Positions 26,023 through 35,054 of a stretch of DNA of 64,000 nucleotides are shown one piece after another. Made by a program: the position numbers and the translations under genes. The stretch covers positions 223,146 to 287,145 of the forward strand of contig NZ_MCUW01000027.1 of assembly GCF_002873335.1 (NCBI RefSeq). Direction: 5' to 3'. This DNA comes from Vibrio sp. 10N.286.49.B1. GTDB taxonomy: Bacteria; Pseudomonadota; Gammaproteobacteria; Enterobacterales; Vibrionaceae. A model generated the notes under the pieces. That model ran no database searches and had not been told where the DNA came from. It was given only the letters and a program-made list of their open reading frames with translations. Numbering within the stretch: position 1 is the stretch's first letter; every line of letters starts with the position of its first letter.

Positions 26023-26913
26023 TCATTGCGTAAGGTCAGCAACAAATTCACGAGGCGTTGTCGTTCTGCGCTTCAGTTGGCTTTGAATCCAGTTGTTAAA
26101 CAGATCAAAATCGGAGTGCACAGGCCAATAGAGTGAGGCTACGACTTTTTTACCACAAAAATCTGGATGATCGCTAATGACACGCAGCCCTTTGTTACGA
26201 TTTGATTCGTTTAGAACATGCTCTGGAAGAAACGCGATGCCTTTTTTGGCGAGGCATAAGTCAACAATGGTTGCTAAATCGTCTAAGCGCCATAGGTTGT
26301 GTGAAACAATCGATGAAAAATTCAGTAATTCATCGGCACCGTCCATCAATAAAACACGCACAGGCGTATTCTTATCATCTAGTGGCACATCTTTATGGCT
26401 CACCCACCAACAATTAGCCTGGTATAGCTCTTCGATATTAAAGTCATTATTCGTTTTGTGATAGGGGTTACCTAATGCTAAGTCGATCTTACCTTCATTG
26501 AGGTAATTACCAAGAATAGTGCTGGGCTTTGTCACCACATGGAGGTCGACATTAGGGAACGCTTCTGAAAAATCTAAAAGTGCTTGCTTGGCCTTGTCAT
26601 TAAAAATGAGAGGATCAATACCGACACGATAGACAATCTGTTCAGAAATGTTCATTTGCTTGGCGGCTGTCACCAATTCTTTATATTTTCCAATGACAGG
26701 ACTGGAAAGATGAAATAGCCGCTTACCTTTATGGGTCAATGATATTTTTGCATGTTGTCGGTTAAACAGTTCAAACCCTAGGTCAGATTCTAAGTTTTGT
26801 ACGGCAGTACTGACGGTCGATTGAGATTTCCCCAATTTTCTGGCAGCAGAACTAAAAGAACCTTCGTTAACGACCGCTACGAATGAAACGATGTTTTCAA
26901 ATTGAAGCTTCAT
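26023..26913 (-). CDS. LysR-family transcriptional regulator
   Basis: 296 residues. The N-terminal winged helix-turn-helix is typical: FVAVVNEGSFSSAARKLGKS, then QSTVSTAVQNLESDLGFELF, then NRQHAKISLTHKGKRLF (about 11-68). The rest is the usual periplasmic-binding-like effector domain. GGGGAA stands six bases before the ATG at 26913. The effector and target are unknown. It is followed by ggt on the same strand and diverges from the Tad pilus locus across a 480-base gap, so either could be regulated by it; no operator was identified. Confidence 0.9.
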   Translation of the reverse strand: MKLQFENIVSFVAVVNEGSFSSAARKLGKSQSTVSTAVQNLESDLGFELFNRQHAKISLTHKGKRLFHLSSPVIGKYKELVTAAKQMNISEQIVYRVGIDPLIFNDKAKQALLDFSEAFPNVDLHVVTKPSTILGNYLNEGKIDLALGNPYHKTNNDFNIEELYQANCWWVSHKDVPLDDKNTPVRVLLMDGADELLNFSSIVSHNLWRLDDLATIVDLCLAKKGIAFLPEHVLNESNRNKGLRVISDHPDFCGKKVVASLYWPVHSDFDLFNNWIQSQLKRRTTTPREFVADLTQ

Positions 26914-27396
26914 GAATAGTTCCCCGATGTTTTTTTAATCTAAATGTTATTAATAGTTTTACTTATAATTATGAACAATACGATACCGTCTTAACTATAT
27001 TTTGACAAGGCGAGGCAGAATATGAACGAGGTATAACGCAGAAAGTATGTGCAATTTATAAAATAGAGTTAGATTTATTACTCTATATGCGACTTCATCA
27101 CGTTTCGGGCAGATATTTTCATTTTAGATAGTATGGCGTTTTGTTTTATTTTTGAGATCCGTGCCACACTTTATGGCTTAGTGCATAGCTGCTCATATGG
27201 TTGAGATTCTGGATGTTTTAAAATGTAACCGCATGTTTTTCAGTGTTAAATTATGTGGTATGGTTATTTGTAAGTGAAAATTGACGCGTTTATGACATAA
27301 GGCTATCGATTTTTTAGATGGCTTCTATTTTTATACATGTCAGTTACGGATTTAGAATAGTTGGGCATTGGGGAATTATTTATAAAAGGGAAAGAT
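26914..27396. promoter_or_regulatory. Divergent promoter region of lysR and the Tad locus
   Basis: 483 bases without a gene, A/T-rich. TTGACG at 27281-27286 with TATCGA 17 bases later is a possible but weak sigma-70 promoter for flp. I see no sigma-54 signature (TGGCAC-N5-TTGC). LysR-type T-N11-A motifs occur but are too common to be meaningful here. Confidence 0.4.
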
Positions 27397-27606
27397 ATGT
27401 TTACTCAACTATATGTAAAAGCATCAACTTTGATGACTGAGTTTAAAAATGACGAGCGCGGTGTTACAGCTATTGAATATGGTTTGATTGCTGTTGCCAC
27501 AGCAACGGCTTTAATCGCAGGTTTTAGTGGTGCTGGTGGTATAGGAGAATCGTTAGAATCAGTTTTTAACGCGATCAAAACTGCATTAGCAGCAGCAATA
27601 GTTTAG
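27397..27606 (+). CDS. flp: Flp-family type IVb pilin
   Basis: 69 residues from the ATG at 27397 (AAGGGAAAG upstream; the frame also extends to a TTG at 27361). The prepilin site is G22 followed by VTAIEYGLIA, with the Glu-Tyr pair (27-28) that marks Flp pilins. TadV should cut after Gly22. The rest is one hydrophobic helix and a small C-terminal tail. It is the major subunit of the Tad pilus, used for tight surface attachment and biofilm. First gene of the Tad locus, with only one pilin copy here. Confidence 0.93.
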   Translation: MFTQLYVKASTLMTEFKNDERGVTAIEYGLIAVATATALIAGFSGAGGIGESLESVFNAIKTALAAAIV

Positions 27607-27620
27607 GATTTAAATGATAT

Positions 27621-27649
27621 ATTCGAGTGCCAGTTTAGTGCACTCGAAT
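27621..27649 (+). promoter_or_regulatory. Hairpin spanning the flp-tadV gap and the tadV start codon
   Basis: ATTCGAGTGC (27621-27630) and GCACTCGAAT (27640-27649) form a perfect 10-bp stem with a 9-base loop. The right arm includes the first two bases of the tadV ATG. No T-run follows, so it is not a classic terminator. It could lower tadV translation or protect the 3' end of the abundant flp mRNA. Confidence 0.7.
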
Positions 27650-28100
27650 GTTGACTACATTGATGTTAGCTTACTTTTTGATGTTATTTATGCTTTGCAT
27701 GCTCATATCTATTTCAGATATTAAAAATAGAATCATTTCTAATAGTATGCTGATGTGGTTATTGGCTCTACAGATGGTTTACTTAGGATGGAGCGCTAGC
27801 AATATCGTAGCAATGTTAATCTTATTGGTTGGCGGGATAATAGTGTTCTCTCTTGGTTGGGTAGGTGCAGGAGATGTGAAATATGCGTCAATATTAGGTT
27901 TAGCTGTGCCAGTACCCATGTTAGAAACGGCTTTGATGTTAACGGCTTTTATGGGGGGCATGTTGGTAATATATTATTACATTAAGCACAAATTTACAGC
28001 AGGAAGTAACATCAAGAGTGTCACACTGCCCTACGGGGTCGCTATCAGTGTAGGTTTTTATTTGGTTATTTTTAGCGATCAATTTACAAAGTACCCATAA
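27648..28100 (+). CDS. tadV: Prepilin peptidase TadV/CpaA
   Basis: 150 residues, four to six membrane helices. An A24-type aspartyl protease that removes the leader of Flp, TadE and TadF. Both catalytic aspartates are visible: SDIKNRIISN (Asp about 25) and the family motif GAGDVKY (Asp about 76). The short form lacking an N-methylation domain is normal for Tad systems. The ATG at 27648 sits inside a perfect hairpin and has no clear ribosome site, so translation is probably weak or conditional. Confidence 0.92.
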   Translation: MLTTLMLAYFLMLFMLCMLISISDIKNRIISNSMLMWLLALQMVYLGWSASNIVAMLILLVGGIIVFSLGWVGAGDVKYASILGLAVPVPMLETALMLTAFMGGMLVIYYYIKHKFTAGSNIKSVTLPYGVAISVGFYLVIFSDQFTKYP

Positions 28101-28118
28101 ATACAGCGATTTTAATTC

Positions 28119-28946
28119 ATGCGCTCTAGAATTGTTTTACTCATTGCTTTAATGGCACTGGTTGTCGGGGTCGTTGGTCTCGTTGATTTAATAAAGAAGG
28201 CCCCTGAACAGGTAAAATTAAGTGAACCTGTCGAAGAGGTTATCGAAGAGCGTCATGTTACGGTATGGAAAGCTGTTGATCCCATTGTAAAGGGCCAACC
28301 GATAGCCATTGAGTTAGTGAAAAAAACTCAACTCCCTCTTAGTGAAGCGCTTAAGTTTGGTATTAAAAATGATACTAAAGTTGACTTTAATCCAAGTACG
28401 CTCACTAACATTGATATTCATCAAGGTGCGATTATCCTGCCTGAATATCAAACCACTCGAACTCAGTCAGGCTATATCGACCTTTTAATTACAGATGGTA
28501 TGACGTTGTACCCGCTGCAAGTTAGCGACACAAACCTCATTAATGATTACATTCGACCCGGTGGGTATATCGATGTATTGACGGTGAGCTCACCTAACAT
28601 CAATCTTGCGGCTAATGCCGATAAGCCAAAGCGCTTTAAAGGGGTAAAAGCCTCAATGTTTCTTAAACACGTTAAAGTGTTGAGTGTTGGTGATAATGGT
28701 AACGACGATGATGTGATATCTGCACGTGCATCCGTTAAAGAAAAAGGTATGACTTCTGTAGTAATAGAAGTGCATCCTGATGACCTAGCCAGACTTGCGC
28801 TCGCACAACGAACGATGCATATCGAGATTTACCGTAGCCAAACTTATCAAAAACCTACTTATGCAGAAGTTCGGAGCATCATGGACAATTATGTTGGTGT
28901 GGAAGAGTTTCGTGGCAACACTGCAAACCCTAGAGAGGCGATGTAA
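28119..28946 (+). CDS. rcpC: Flp pilus assembly protein RcpC/CpaB
   Basis: 275 residues. N-terminal membrane anchor (about 4-22), then a SAF/CpaB domain with TVWKAVDPIVKGQPI and GAIILPEYQTTR, and a second part with the DYIRPGGYIDVLTV motif (about 143-156) typical of CpaB. Periplasmic partner of the RcpA secretin in Tad systems. Its TAA overlaps the rcpA ATG by one base, so translation is coupled. Confidence 0.88.
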   Translation: MRSRIVLLIALMALVVGVVGLVDLIKKAPEQVKLSEPVEEVIEERHVTVWKAVDPIVKGQPIAIELVKKTQLPLSEALKFGIKNDTKVDFNPSTLTNIDIHQGAIILPEYQTTRTQSGYIDLLITDGMTLYPLQVSDTNLINDYIRPGGYIDVLTVSSPNINLAANADKPKRFKGVKASMFLKHVKVLSVGDNGNDDDVISARASVKEKGMTSVVIEVHPDDLARLALAQRTMHIEIYRSQTYQKPTYAEVRSIMDNYVGVEEFRGNTANPREAM

Positions 28947-30316
28947 TGGGTCGTTTAGCAACAAATACTCCTCGTCTTTTCCTGAACGTATTGTTTGGGC
29001 TTTATGCGTTGTTTGTATGTCAACTTGCGCTGGCTGCCGATCGTTATATAACGATTAACGATGGCAGGCATATCCAATTACCGGTTCCTATCGGTAAGGT
29101 GTTTATTAGCAATCCGGATATAGCCGATTACAAAATAATCAATGAGACGACATTGGTGGTGTTTGCTAATGGCATGGGGCAATCTCGTCTGATCGTCTAC
29201 GGCATGCAAGAAGATGTGTTGTTGTCTGATAGGATTATCGTCGATTTAGACCTGTCTCAATTACGAAGACAAGTAAAATTTCATTTCCCTGACTCTGAGA
29301 TCAAACTTGAATCCATTGGCGAACAAGTTGCAGTCAGTGGCGTTGTTAATACTGAGCAAGAGCGTGATGAGGTTTATCGTTTAGTGGCGACGATGCTTGG
29401 ACGTGAAAAAACTGAAAAGTGGGACAAATCGGAGAAATTAAAATTTACCTCAGAAAGTATTGAGATCGAAGAACCTGAAAGTATGGTTTTTGCCAGAAAC
29501 ATGACGTGGGAAGGGATTGTTGAACGGCTAGAAGTGGCAACGGTCCAGCAAGTGAACGTCAAAATTTCTGTCGCACAAGTCACCGAATCATTTGGTGAGA
29601 CGATTGGCGTCGACTGGGGATCGCTTGGCGCCGATGTTGGTGAGTTTGTCTTCAATCAATTTGAGGCGGCCAACCTAGCAACCGTGATCAATGCGTTAGG
29701 GAATGAAGATATCGCTCAAGTGCTGGCTGAACCTAACCTCACGGTATTGTCTGGTGAATCGGCAAGCTTTTTGGTAGGAGGGGAGGTTCCCGTCGTTGTC
29801 ACTAATACTGGCAGCACGAATATCACTTTTAAAGAATATGGTATCCGACTTGACCTTACCGCTAAGGTGTTGAGCGAAGATAAGATTCGAATGCAGCTTT
29901 TTCCAGAAGTCAGCGAGGTTGAAAAGTACGTGCAAGCTGCGGGTATTGAAGTGCCTCAACTGACGTCTCGCCGCGCCATGACCACAATCGAACTGGCCGA
30001 TGGCGACAGCTTTGTGCTGGGTGGTTTAATGAGCAGTGCTGACTTTGAAGAGATGCAAAAAATTCCCTTGGTTGGCGATATTCCCGTTATTGGTGCGGCA
30101 TTTAGAAAATCGGTGACGGAAAGAAAACGAACCGAGCTCATCATTGTTGCAACGGTGAACCTAGTACAGCCGATAAAACCGACCGACATTCAACTCCCTA
30201 CAATGAGAAAAACCTCAACGCTCTTACGTTGGCTCAATATTGAATCAGACCACGATTATGCAACGCCTTCTGATGCAACGATTCGCTTGCTTTCCCAAGG
30301 AGGGTTTATCCAATGA
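28946..30316 (+). CDS. rcpA: Tad secretin RcpA/CpaC
   Basis: 456 residues. Signal peptide (about 1-31, ending ALAA), a pilus-biogenesis N-domain (ITINDGRHIQLPVPIGKVFI), a BON-like part (about 110-135) and a C-terminal secretin domain with LAEPNLTVLSGESASFLVGG (about 257-276) and the motif GDIPVIGAAFR. Forms the outer-membrane channel for the pilus. Overlaps rcpC by one base and rcpB by four. Confidence 0.93.
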   Translation: MGRLATNTPRLFLNVLFGLYALFVCQLALAADRYITINDGRHIQLPVPIGKVFISNPDIADYKIINETTLVVFANGMGQSRLIVYGMQEDVLLSDRIIVDLDLSQLRRQVKFHFPDSEIKLESIGEQVAVSGVVNTEQERDEVYRLVATMLGREKTEKWDKSEKLKFTSESIEIEEPESMVFARNMTWEGIVERLEVATVQQVNVKISVAQVTESFGETIGVDWGSLGADVGEFVFNQFEAANLATVINALGNEDIAQVLAEPNLTVLSGESASFLVGGEVPVVVTNTGSTNITFKEYGIRLDLTAKVLSEDKIRMQLFPEVSEVEKYVQAAGIEVPQLTSRRAMTTIELADGDSFVLGGLMSSADFEEMQKIPLVGDIPVIGAAFRKSVTERKRTELIIVATVNLVQPIKPTDIQLPTMRKTSTLLRWLNIESDHDYATPSDATIRLLSQGGFIQ

Positions 30317-30792
30317 CATTCAGAATCTTGATCCTTAGCGCAATGTTAATTCTGTCAGGCTGTGCCTCAGAGCGTTACTTTGGTGGTAATGGCCTGGAAG
30401 CGTTAGTGTACCAGCAGCGTCACACCGTCGAGATGTCCATCCAGGACGAAAAACAAGCCCAGCAAAAATTGAACGCGTTGTTTAGTGCGGTTGAAGGTGA
30501 AGATACCGGCGCATTGTATAGCATCGAATATCGAAATAATGCGGGAAAAGTGTTGATAGACCGCATCATTGATGACTATCCCGCACTAAAAGTAAAAAAA
30601 CACAAGGTGACGTTAGCCAAAAACACCCAATTACTCAGTGATTTGAAATTGCAGATCACCTTTTATGCACTTCAAACGGAAGAGTGCCATGCCGCACAAA
30701 TAGGGTTTGAACACTCTCAGACCAATTGTTTTTCTGAATCGGCAAGGCTGAAGCAAGTGGCTAATAAATCACGCTTATTGGGAGGTAATTAA
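30313..30792 (+). CDS. rcpB: Tad-locus lipoprotein, RcpB-like
   Basis: 159 residues. Lipoprotein signal MTFRILILSAMLILSGC (Cys17). The mature part has a C-terminal Cys pair (about 129 and 143). Position between the secretin and tadZ, with ATGA overlaps on the rcpA side and a 1-base overlap on the tadZ side, matches rcpB in the Aggregatibacter order. RcpB is poorly conserved in sequence, so the name rests on position plus the lipoprotein signal. Probably assists secretin assembly at the outer membrane. Confidence 0.72.
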   Translation: MTFRILILSAMLILSGCASERYFGGNGLEALVYQQRHTVEMSIQDEKQAQQKLNALFSAVEGEDTGALYSIEYRNNAGKVLIDRIIDDYPALKVKKHKVTLAKNTQLLSDLKLQITFYALQTEECHAAQIGFEHSQTNCFSESARLKQVANKSRLLGGN

Positions 30793-32033
30793 TGTTTGAT
30801 CTTTCAAAAGCCCTGAGTACCAAGAGCAAAGCCGCCCCTAAAGTGGCTAAAGGGGTGTCGGGTTGTACGTTAATCTATCAATCACAAGAATGTCTTGACC
30901 TCGTTAGCGAGGTATTTCGCTTTGAAGGTTGGAACGATCCGACTTGTATGAAAGCATCTCAAGGCGTCGGTAAGTTTTCTGAACAACAAAACAGCCATAT
31001 TGTGTTACTGGAACTCAATGAGTCGTCGAATGTGGTTGAAGATGCCAAGGCGTTTGCCAGCAAACTGCCGACTCACAAGGGTGTGGTTGTTATTGGTAAG
31101 GAAGACGCGATCTCGACGCTACGTTCGTTGAAAGAAATGGGCTTTTACTACGTGTTTTGGCCGGTGAATAAACAAGAGTTTGCGGACTTCTTAACCCATG
31201 TAAACAAGAACCTGAAAACCTTCTCTGGCGTGAGTCAGCAGCGTAAGGCAAAACGCGTGGCGATCGTCGGTGCGAAGGGCGGTACGGGTACTTCTTTTAT
31301 TGCTACCGAGTTGAGTTCCTTGTTATCGACTCAAGGTACCGACACGATTTTAGTGGATCACCAATATACCGACAGCAATATCGACGTATTGATGGGGCTT
31401 AAAGACTTTAAGCCTAAGGCGATCGATGAATTTACCGCGCCATTGCATGAAATGGATGAAGAAGGGGCATTGAGCTACCTCCATTCTGCTCGCAAAAATC
31501 TTCGTTTGTTATCGATTGATGGCAACATGACTCAGAACGATATTCTTAATTACAACCAAACGCTGTGCGAGCTTCTTGCGCGAAACACCAATTTTATTGT
31601 TGAAGACTTTTCTGGCAGCGTTGACTTTAAAGTCGAGGCGCAATTGCTGGTGGACAACTTCGATGTGGTGGTGATTGTGTTCGACGCCTCGGTTTCAGCG
31701 GTACGTAACGCCAAACGCTTATATGAGCGAATCGAAAACCTTCAGTTGGCGTTGTCAAAACGCACGCGTGTTATTACGGTAGCGAACTATCACCGCCCAG
31801 ATGGCGCGTTCGTGTTGCAATCGGCTGACCTCAAAAAATACGTTGGGGCAGATATCAATCTTGAGATTGGCTACTGCAAAAATCTCTCACACATCATCAT
31901 CGATGGTAAAAGAGCTCATAAGCATGATCGGAACATCAGCCGTGCGATGGATTCTCTCATGAAACTGATTAATGGCCAGCCTGTTGAGACCAAAGGGTTA
32001 ACACAGTGGTTTAAGCGAGCGAGTAAGAAATGA
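30792..32033 (+). CDS. tadZ: TadZ/CpaE, atypical MinD/ParA-like pilus localisation factor
   Basis: 413 residues. The first 140 form a receiver-like domain (ILV.. strands with HIVLLELNESSNVV). The ATPase domain begins with RVAIVGAKGGTGTSFIATEL (about 154-173). The P-loop reads KGGTGTS where ParA/MinD proteins have KGGxGKT/S, so the second Lys is replaced by Thr; deviant P-loops are known in TadZ. The switch region ILVDHQYTDSNIDVLMGL is present. TadZ marks the pole and recruits the TadA motor. Overlaps tadA by four bases. Confidence 0.9.
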   Translation: MFDLSKALSTKSKAAPKVAKGVSGCTLIYQSQECLDLVSEVFRFEGWNDPTCMKASQGVGKFSEQQNSHIVLLELNESSNVVEDAKAFASKLPTHKGVVVIGKEDAISTLRSLKEMGFYYVFWPVNKQEFADFLTHVNKNLKTFSGVSQQRKAKRVAIVGAKGGTGTSFIATELSSLLSTQGTDTILVDHQYTDSNIDVLMGLKDFKPKAIDEFTAPLHEMDEEGALSYLHSARKNLRLLSIDGNMTQNDILNYNQTLCELLARNTNFIVEDFSGSVDFKVEAQLLVDNFDVVVIVFDASVSAVRNAKRLYERIENLQLALSKRTRVITVANYHRPDGAFVLQSADLKKYVGADINLEIGYCKNLSHIIIDGKRAHKHDRNISRAMDSLMKLINGQPVETKGLTQWFKRASKK

Positions 32034-33301
32034 GTTCGAACAAAGAGCTGTATCTAGCGTTCCGTAGCCAGATATTTGAAGCGCTGGATGCCGAGGCGGT
32101 TCAAAAAATGAGCCGCAGAGATATTGAATCGCAGATTCAAAGTGCGGTTGACCTGCTGGCATCCAACTATCAACGACCGATCACATCGGTGATGAAATCG
32201 GGTCTAGTAAAAAGCTTAATCGATGAGCTATTTGGCTTGGGCCCGTTACAACCGTTGATTGAAGACCAATCGATTACCGATATCATGGTTAACGGTCCTA
32301 ACCATATCTTCTTTGAGCGTCACGGTAAGGTGCATCAATCTGAGGTGACGTTTGTCAACGAGGAGTTACTACTTTCGATTGCCAAACGCATTGCATCACG
32401 TGTTGGTCGACGCGTTGATGAATTGTCACCCACGGTAGATGCGCGGCTTGAAGATGGCAGTCGTGTTAATATTGTTATCCCGCCGATTGCCCTTGATGGC
32501 ACCTCGATCTCCATTCGTAAGTTTCGCGAGCAAAATATTGGCTTTGAAGACTTAATTGGGTTTGGGTCGATGTCTATGGATATGGCGCGTGTGCTCATGA
32601 TTGCGTCGCGCTGCCGTATGAATATTCTGATCTCTGGTGGTACAGGCTCTGGTAAAACGACCTTATTGAACGCCTTGTCGAATTATATTGCCGATGATGA
32701 ACGAGTCATTACCATTGAAGATGCCGCCGAACTGCGCTTACAACAACCTAACTTGGTGAGGCTAGAGACGCGCACTTCCAGTATTGAGCAAACGGGTGCA
32801 GTGTCACAGCGTGATTTGGTGATCAATGCGCTGCGTATGCGCCCCGATCGCATTATTTTAGGGGAGTGTCGTGGCTCAGAGGCATTCGAGATGCTTCAAG
32901 CGATGAACACCGGCCATGATGGCTCTATGTCAACATTGCACGCCAATACACCGAGAGATGCGATTGCTCGTGTCGAGTCCATGGTGATGATGGCCAATCT
33001 CAACCAGCCACTGGATGCTATTCGCCGCACGATTGTCAGCGCGGTTCAGCTGATCGTGCAAGTGAATAGAATGCGAGACGGCACAAGGAAGATCACAAGT
33101 ATTGCGGAGATAGTGGGGCTGGAAGGCGAAAGTGTTGTGATGGAAGAAATCTATCGCTTCCAATCTGACGACACCACTTTCAGTGAAACCGTGCAAGGTG
33201 AGTATGTGACGAACGGTATCATGCAGCGTTCAGAGCTCGTAAAAAAAGCGCAGTTCTTTGGTTTGTACGATGATCTGATGGCGTCATTTAGAGGGGCGTA
33301 G
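32030..33301 (+). CDS. tadA: Tad secretion ATPase TadA/CpaF
   Basis: 423 residues, PulE/VirB11-type ATPase driving pilus extension and probably retraction. Walker A is SGGTGSGKTTLLNAL (about 202-216). The Asp box region is VITIEDAAELRLQQ, Walker B is RIILGECRGSEAFEML and the His box is GSMSTLHANTPRDA. The N-terminal helical part ends at the IEDQSITDIMVNGPNHIFFE strand typical of CpaF. Soluble, docks on TadB/TadC in the inner membrane. Confidence 0.96.
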   Translation: MSSNKELYLAFRSQIFEALDAEAVQKMSRRDIESQIQSAVDLLASNYQRPITSVMKSGLVKSLIDELFGLGPLQPLIEDQSITDIMVNGPNHIFFERHGKVHQSEVTFVNEELLLSIAKRIASRVGRRVDELSPTVDARLEDGSRVNIVIPPIALDGTSISIRKFREQNIGFEDLIGFGSMSMDMARVLMIASRCRMNILISGGTGSGKTTLLNALSNYIADDERVITIEDAAELRLQQPNLVRLETRTSSIEQTGAVSQRDLVINALRMRPDRIILGECRGSEAFEMLQAMNTGHDGSMSTLHANTPRDAIARVESMVMMANLNQPLDAIRRTIVSAVQLIVQVNRMRDGTRKITSIAEIVGLEGESVVMEEIYRFQSDDTTFSETVQGEYVTNGIMQRSELVKKAQFFGLYDDLMASFRGA

Positions 33302-33302
33302 C

Positions 33303-34205
33303 ATGTTGTGGATCTCGCTGATACTTTTTGCTGTTGCCTTATTACTCATGAGTGATTCAAAGTCGAAAAAAGTTGACCATTTTTTTGCTGTTGAGAGTGT
33401 TGAGGTCGAAAACCTGAAAGCTGTAAATGTGGGGGCGCTGGCAGGCAAGCGAAATTGGCAGAAGTTTAAAGATTCCATCTCTCCTACGCTGCAAGTGTTA
33501 GGGCCGCGTTTTCCTCTCTATATTTTGCTGTATACCTTGGGTGTGGTTGTTGGATCTTGGTATGTCATCTTTGAACTACTGGCGATTCGCAATACTTGGG
33601 TTTCAGGCGTTATCGTGTTGGTGTCCATGCTTGTCGGTTACCGATACCTGTCCAATAAAAAGCGCAAGGACTTTGAAAATACGTTCCCGGATGCATTGAA
33701 TATCCTGATGAGCGCTGTGACGGCGGGAGACAGTTTAATGCAAGCTATCACGTATGTTGGCAGTTCGATGGACAACACCATAGGTCGTGAATTCAAGATG
33801 ATGGGTGAGCGATTAAAAATGGGTGAGCCGCCAGAGGTGGTATTGCAACGCTCTTGCAAAAACTACCCTTATCCAGAATTTTTGTTTTTTACGGTGACAC
33901 TTAAGGCCAATATCAGCCGTGGCGGTCAGTTAAAAGGCGTATTAGCTAGGCTTATTCGCGTTCTGGTCGATGCTAGAACACTCGATAAAAAGAAAATGGC
34001 CATGACGTCAGAAGCGAGAATTTCGGCCAAGATTGTCGCCGCAATTCCTCTAGCTTTTGCGTTTCTGCTTAATTACATTAACCCTGGCAGTGTGGATTTT
34101 ATTCTTCATGATGAGAAGGGGCAATACATTCTGTATTACGTCATTGGAAGTGAACTTATAGGTTTATCCATTGTTTGGCTACTGGTGAAAGGGGTACGAA
34201 CATGA
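33303..34205 (+). CDS. tadB: Tad inner-membrane platform protein TadB
   Basis: 300 residues. N-terminal helix, a central GspF/TadB-type cytoplasmic domain (FPDALNILMSAVTAGDSLMQ, about 127-146; SRGGQLKGVLARLIRVLVDA, about 202-221) and two C-terminal helices. Forms the inner-membrane base with TadC. Starts one base after the tadA stop and overlaps tadC by four bases (ATGA). Confidence 0.92.
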   Translation: MLWISLILFAVALLLMSDSKSKKVDHFFAVESVEVENLKAVNVGALAGKRNWQKFKDSISPTLQVLGPRFPLYILLYTLGVVVGSWYVIFELLAIRNTWVSGVIVLVSMLVGYRYLSNKKRKDFENTFPDALNILMSAVTAGDSLMQAITYVGSSMDNTIGREFKMMGERLKMGEPPEVVLQRSCKNYPYPEFLFFTVTLKANISRGGQLKGVLARLIRVLVDARTLDKKKMAMTSEARISAKIVAAIPLAFAFLLNYINPGSVDFILHDEKGQYILYYVIGSELIGLSIVWLLVKGVRT

Positions 34206-35050
34206 CCCTCGTTATTGCTTTTCTCGTGGTATTAGCAGCACTGTTGTACTTTGTTTTGAATTCATTGCGCTATGAACAGCGTCGGAAACGTATCGCCGGT
34301 TTTATTGAAGAGGAATCCAATCGAGGTCCAACAACAATCAATCGGTTGTTAGTCAGGTTTGGTAAAGGCAGCCAAAAAGAACTGGAGCAAAAATTAGTCA
34401 ATGCCGGTTATTACAATAAAGAGTGGGCAAAGTATTATTTCCCAGCAAAGGTCGTATTTTTACTGTTGGTTTTAGTTGGCGTCTTTTTCTCGGAGCTTTC
34501 TGACACGAATAAGATGTTGGTAGGGTTATTTACATTGATTGGCGTTATTGTCGTGCCTGATTTATTGCTTGAAGTACGCCGCAAAGCATTGGTTGGAAAA
34601 ACCTCAAGCCAGCTACCCTATCTGTTAGATATGATGTCGGTATGTGTTCAAACCGGCATGACAATTGAGGCGACTTTGAGTTACTTATCTAAAGAGCTCG
34701 AGGCGTTTGATGGCGATCTTTGCTACCAGATAAAACGAACCTCAGACTCTGCAAAGATCAAAGGGCTTGAAAAAGCACTCGATGACCTCAGTGAGCGAAT
34801 TCCTACGCCTGCAGTGAGAAGTTTTGTCCTTACTCTTATTCAAAATTTACAATATGGCACCTCGGTCGCGCATGTACTGAGTGATTTAGCGGAGGATATG
34901 AGAAAGATACAAGTGTTGACGGTCGAAGAGAAAGTAGGCAGCTTGTCTGCAAAAATGAGTGTGCCACTTATTTTATTTATCATGTTTCCTATTGTCATTT
35001 TGATTCTTGCACCAGGCATCATGCAGATGTCTATCAATATAGGTGGTTAA
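34202..35050 (+). CDS. tadC: Tad inner-membrane platform protein TadC
   Basis: 282 residues from the ATG at 34202 (overlapping the tadB stop). First helix at 3-19, a second near 85-110, a GspF-like domain (SQLPYLLDMMSVCVQTGMTI, about 138-157) and a C-terminal helix with VPLILFIMFPIVILILAPG. Pairs with TadB. Confidence 0.92.
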   Translation: MTLVIAFLVVLAALLYFVLNSLRYEQRRKRIAGFIEEESNRGPTTINRLLVRFGKGSQKELEQKLVNAGYYNKEWAKYYFPAKVVFLLLVLVGVFFSELSDTNKMLVGLFTLIGVIVVPDLLLEVRRKALVGKTSSQLPYLLDMMSVCVQTGMTIEATLSYLSKELEAFDGDLCYQIKRTSDSAKIKGLEKALDDLSERIPTPAVRSFVLTLIQNLQYGTSVAHVLSDLAEDMRKIQVLTVEEKVGSLSAKMSVPLILFIMFPIVILILAPGIMQMSINIGG

Positions 35051-35054
35051 ACGT

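Noticed and set aside
26914-27396. Sigma-54 promoter for the Tad locus
   Set aside because: No TGGCAC-N5-TTGC pattern could be found in the gap.
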